This document shows positions 62,111-64,000 of a stretch of DNA of 64,000 bases, one piece after another. The notes beneath the pieces are model-generated. The model made no database searches. It was not told the DNA's origin and saw only the letters and a list, made by a program, of their open reading frames with translations. The translations under genes and the position numbers were made by a program. Within the stretch, counting starts at the first letter, position 1, and each line of letters starts with the position of its first letter. The DNA is from Streptomyces liliifuscus (lineage in GTDB: Bacteria > Actinomycetota > Actinomycetes > Streptomycetales > Streptomycetaceae), in NCBI RefSeq assembly GCF_016598615.1, contig NZ_CP066831.1, forward strand, positions 9,610,001-9,674,000. The letters run 5' to 3'.

Positions 62111-64000
62111 GTGTCTTCGGGGGAAAATCAGCAACCAGGGGAGAAGGACCGACCGGACGGGCCAGACCAGCCCGACGGGATCGGCCGACTCCTCGTCGGA
62201 CGCTACCGCGTCGTCGCCCAACTGGGCCGCGGCGGAATGGGCGTCGTCTGGCGGGCGCTCGACGAGGTCCTGGGCCGCGAGGTCGCGGTCAAGGAACTGC
62301 GTACGTACTCGGACGCGGGCGCGCCCGAACTGGCCGACCTGGGGCTGCGCATGCAGCGCGAGGCGCGTGCGGCGGCCCGCGTGCGCCACCCCGGAGTCGT
62401 CGCCGTGCACGATGTGGCGGAGGTGGACGGCCGGCCGCTGATCGTCATGGAACTGGTGGACGGACCGTCCCTGGACGACGTCCTGCGCGACCGCGGCACC
62501 CTCGACGCCCGCGAGGCGGCCGGGATCGGTGCGAAGGTCATGGACGCGCTCTCCGCGGCCCACCGCGTCGGAGTGCTTCACCGTGACGTGAAGCCCGGCA
62601 ACATCCTGCTCGACCGCTCCGGCCGGGTCGTCCTCACCGACTTCGGCATCGCCACGATGGACGACCCGGGCGACGGCTCCGCCACCCATCTCACCCGCAG
62701 CGGCGAACTGGTCGGCTCCCTGGACTACTTGGCACCCGAACGGGCCCAGGGCCACGAACCGGGCCCCGCCTCCGACATCTGGGCCCTGGGCGCCACGCTG
62801 TACGCGGCCGTCGAGGGAGCCTCGCCGTTCCGGCGTACGTCGACCTGGTCCACCCTCACGGCGATCGTGGTCGAACCGCTGCCGGAGCCGCAGCGCGCCG
62901 GACCGCTCGGCCCTGTTCTGCAGCAACTGATGCACAAGCAGCCGGAGTCCCGCCCGGACGCCGTAGAAGCGAGCCGCCTGCTGCAAGCGGTGGCGGACGC
63001 CACCACCGGCCCGGACTCGGCGACGAGGGGCCTGCGCCCGCCCGCGCCCCGGCCGCGCGAGGCGACCGAGCGGAGCGTGCCGGCGGTGCCGCCGGGCTTC
63101 GGCCCACCGGAGTCGGCCGGCGCGGGCTTCGGGCCCGCGGGCGAGGGCCGGGCGGAAGCCGGCTCCTTCGGCGGCTCCGCGCCCGGCGTTCCGGCGACGG
63201 GTCATGCGGGCTTCGGCGCCCAGGAACCGGGCGGGGCCGGGGCTGAGGGGCCGCGTACAGGCACGGGAGCAGCCGCATTCGGCGCTGCGGGCGTCGGCGG
63301 GACCGGGCCCGGATCCCCCGGGGAAGGCCGGCCGGGGTCCGCAAGTCCGGCGACGGACGGGACGGGCGCCTCGACATCTGCATCGCCGTCGGCCTCCGCT
63401 TCCGCTTCCGCAGGGAGCGGTTCCGGGCCCGGCTTCCCGGACGCGGGGCCGACAGCACCCGGTGCCCAGCAGACAGGCGGCCACGGCACCCCCTCGGCCG
63501 TGGGCTCCTCCGCACCATCCCCGATGACCGGGCCGGGCTTCGGGCCGCCCGAGTCGATGGCTCAGCCCGCCGTTCCGGCGGGCCCCCGGCGCCGCAAGGG
63601 CCGGGTCCTTCTCGCCGCCGCAGCGGTCACCGTCGTGCTGGCCGCGACCGGCGTCACCGTCGCCCTCATGAACGGCTCCGACGAGTCGGGACCCACGGCC
63701 GGGCCCAGGGCCTCCCAGGGCGGTGACGCCACCCCGTCCGAGGGCGCGAGCCGCGGCTCGATCGACCTCTCCGACGACACCGAGCCCACGGAACAGGGCG
63801 ACAAGAAGGAGTCCGCGAAGCCGAGCGAGAAGCCGGAGCGCACCGAGGACGCCAAGCCCACGGACAAGGCACCGGCCGCCTCGCCCAGGCCCAGCGAGGG
63901 CGGTACCACGGGCGGCGGTTCGGACGGCGGCACGACCGGCGGAGGCGAGGACCCCAGCCCCGCCCCGGTCTGCCACGCCATCGGCGGCGGCAAGTTCAAC
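62111..64000 (+). CDS. Membrane Ser/Thr protein kinase (Hanks type), C-terminus off window
   Basis: 630 codons are open to the window end without a stop. Kinase domain: Leu-Gly-Arg-Gly-Gly-Met-Gly (ATP loop), Lys-61 in Val-Ala-Val-Lys-Glu-Leu, His-Arg-Asp-Val-Lys-Pro-Gly-Asn (Asp-159), Asp-Phe-Gly (Asp-177) and the Tyr-Leu-Ala-Pro-Glu activation segment. A long Gly/Pro/Ser/Ala-rich juxtamembrane linker follows, then a membrane helix near residues 498-517 and a Ser/Thr/Glu-rich external part. No PASTA repeat is visible in the part present. It would sense outside and phosphorylate inside. GTG start with AGGAACGGGG upstream. Confidence 0.94.
   Translation, partial: MSSGENQQPGEKDRPDGPDQPDGIGRLLVGRYRVVAQLGRGGMGVVWRALDEVLGREVAVKELRTYSDAGAPELADLGLRMQREARAAARVRHPGVVAVHDVAEVDGRPLIVMELVDGPSLDDVLRDRGTLDAREAAGIGAKVMDALSAAHRVGVLHRDVKPGNILLDRSGRVVLTDFGIATMDDPGDGSATHLTRSGELVGSLDYLAPERAQGHEPGPASDIWALGATLYAAVEGASPFRRTSTWSTLTAIVVEPLPEPQRAGPLGPVLQQLMHKQPESRPDAVEASRLLQAVADATTGPDSATRGLRPPAPRPREATERSVPAVPPGFGPPESAGAGFGPAGEGRAEAGSFGGSAPGVPATGHAGFGAQEPGGAGAEGPRTGTGAAAFGAAGVGGTGPGSPGEGRPGSASPATDGTGASTSASPSASASASAGSGSGPGFPDAGPTAPGAQQTGGHGTPSAVGSSAPSPMTGPGFGPPESMAQPAVPAGPRRRKGRVLLAAAAVTVVLAATGVTVALMNGSDESGPTAGPRASQGGDATPSEGASRGSIDLSDDTEPTEQGDKKESAKPSEKPERTEDAKPTDKAPAASPRPSEGGTTGGGSDGGTTGGGEDPSPAPVCHAIGGGKFN

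Noticed and set aside
1..64000. CRISPR arrays, tRNA or rRNA genes, insertion sequences, phage genes
   Set aside because: No regularly spaced unique-spacer repeats, no cloverleaf or rRNA segments, and no transposase, integrase or terminase families were seen. The tandem repeats found are contiguous, without spacers.

Overview
The window is high-GC actinobacterial DNA and almost certainly a Streptomyces chromosome. Third codon positions are nearly all G or C, GTG starts and 1-4 nt start/stop overlaps are common, and the gene families are typical of the genus: lineage-restricted DUF proteins, an ECF41-type sigma factor, a secreted GH10 xylanase with a LacI regulator, F420-type oxidoreductase remains, and the dispersed intergenic repeat with a GGGGCGCGGGGAACTGCGCG core. 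No rRNA, tRNA, CRISPR array, insertion sequence or phage module was seen, and no classical biosynthetic gene cluster. It reads as ordinary chromosome carrying many one- to three-gene modules, each with its own regulator.

Layout. 1-3.0 kb: end of paaA, then paaBCDE (phenylacetyl-CoA epoxidase). 3.2-6.2 kb: an FprA-type ferredoxin reductase behind an iron-box-like site, then an SDR/TetR pair sharing an ACCGATCGGT operator. 6.2-9.5 kb: a 67-bp tandem repeat, a HAD phosphatase, an Lrp/AsnC regulator and a FUSC-type membrane protein. 9.8-17.7 kb: lactonase-like propeller, CbiX-like chelatase, BadF-type kinase overlapping ung, a BNR propeller, an Rv1733c-like membrane protein, and an ECF41 sigma factor followed by an NmrA-like gene with a near-consensus ECF41 promoter. 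17.7-22.2 kb: Old Yellow Enzyme divergent from ArsR (two 16-bp palindromes between them), an NCS2 permease and a second FprA-like reductase. 22.3-29.3 kb: DUF6214-like protein, divergent DUF305 lipoprotein and LVIVD propeller, TetR, DUF2630, HAD, a secreted SH3-like protein and a membrane-anchored HTH protein. 29.4-38.7 kb: a large S8 protease, YdcF, PAP2, M56 peptidase, DUF5134, and a FUSC-MarR operon.

38.7-49.5 kb: VOC, GNAT, LacI, a GH10-CBM2 xylanase broken by one TAG codon, Ppx/GppA, small proteins, an SMP-30 propeller, a decayed LLM oxidoreductase, two more VOC proteins, GNAT and GDPD. 49.9-57.1 kb: a DUF6421-SDR-threonine aldolase operon, a transglutaminase/B3-B4 pair, PlsC, DUF4395 divergent from a thioredoxin, and a flavin reductase behind a short cysteine-rich ORF. 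57.4-64 kb: etfB-etfA, a secreted endonuclease/phosphatase, a DUF6986-like aldolase and a truncated Ser/Thr kinase.

Functional links. paaABCDE and etfBA are the clear catabolic and electron-transfer units. Two FprA-type reductases could supply electrons to ferredoxins. Many loci pair an oxidoreductase with a private regulator (TetR/SDR, ArsR/OYE, ECF41/NmrA-like). Two genes are clearly broken: the xylanase by a point nonsense change, and the LLM oxidoreductase by an internal deletion plus a frameshift. Family names are from recognition of the translated sequences; no database search was possible.
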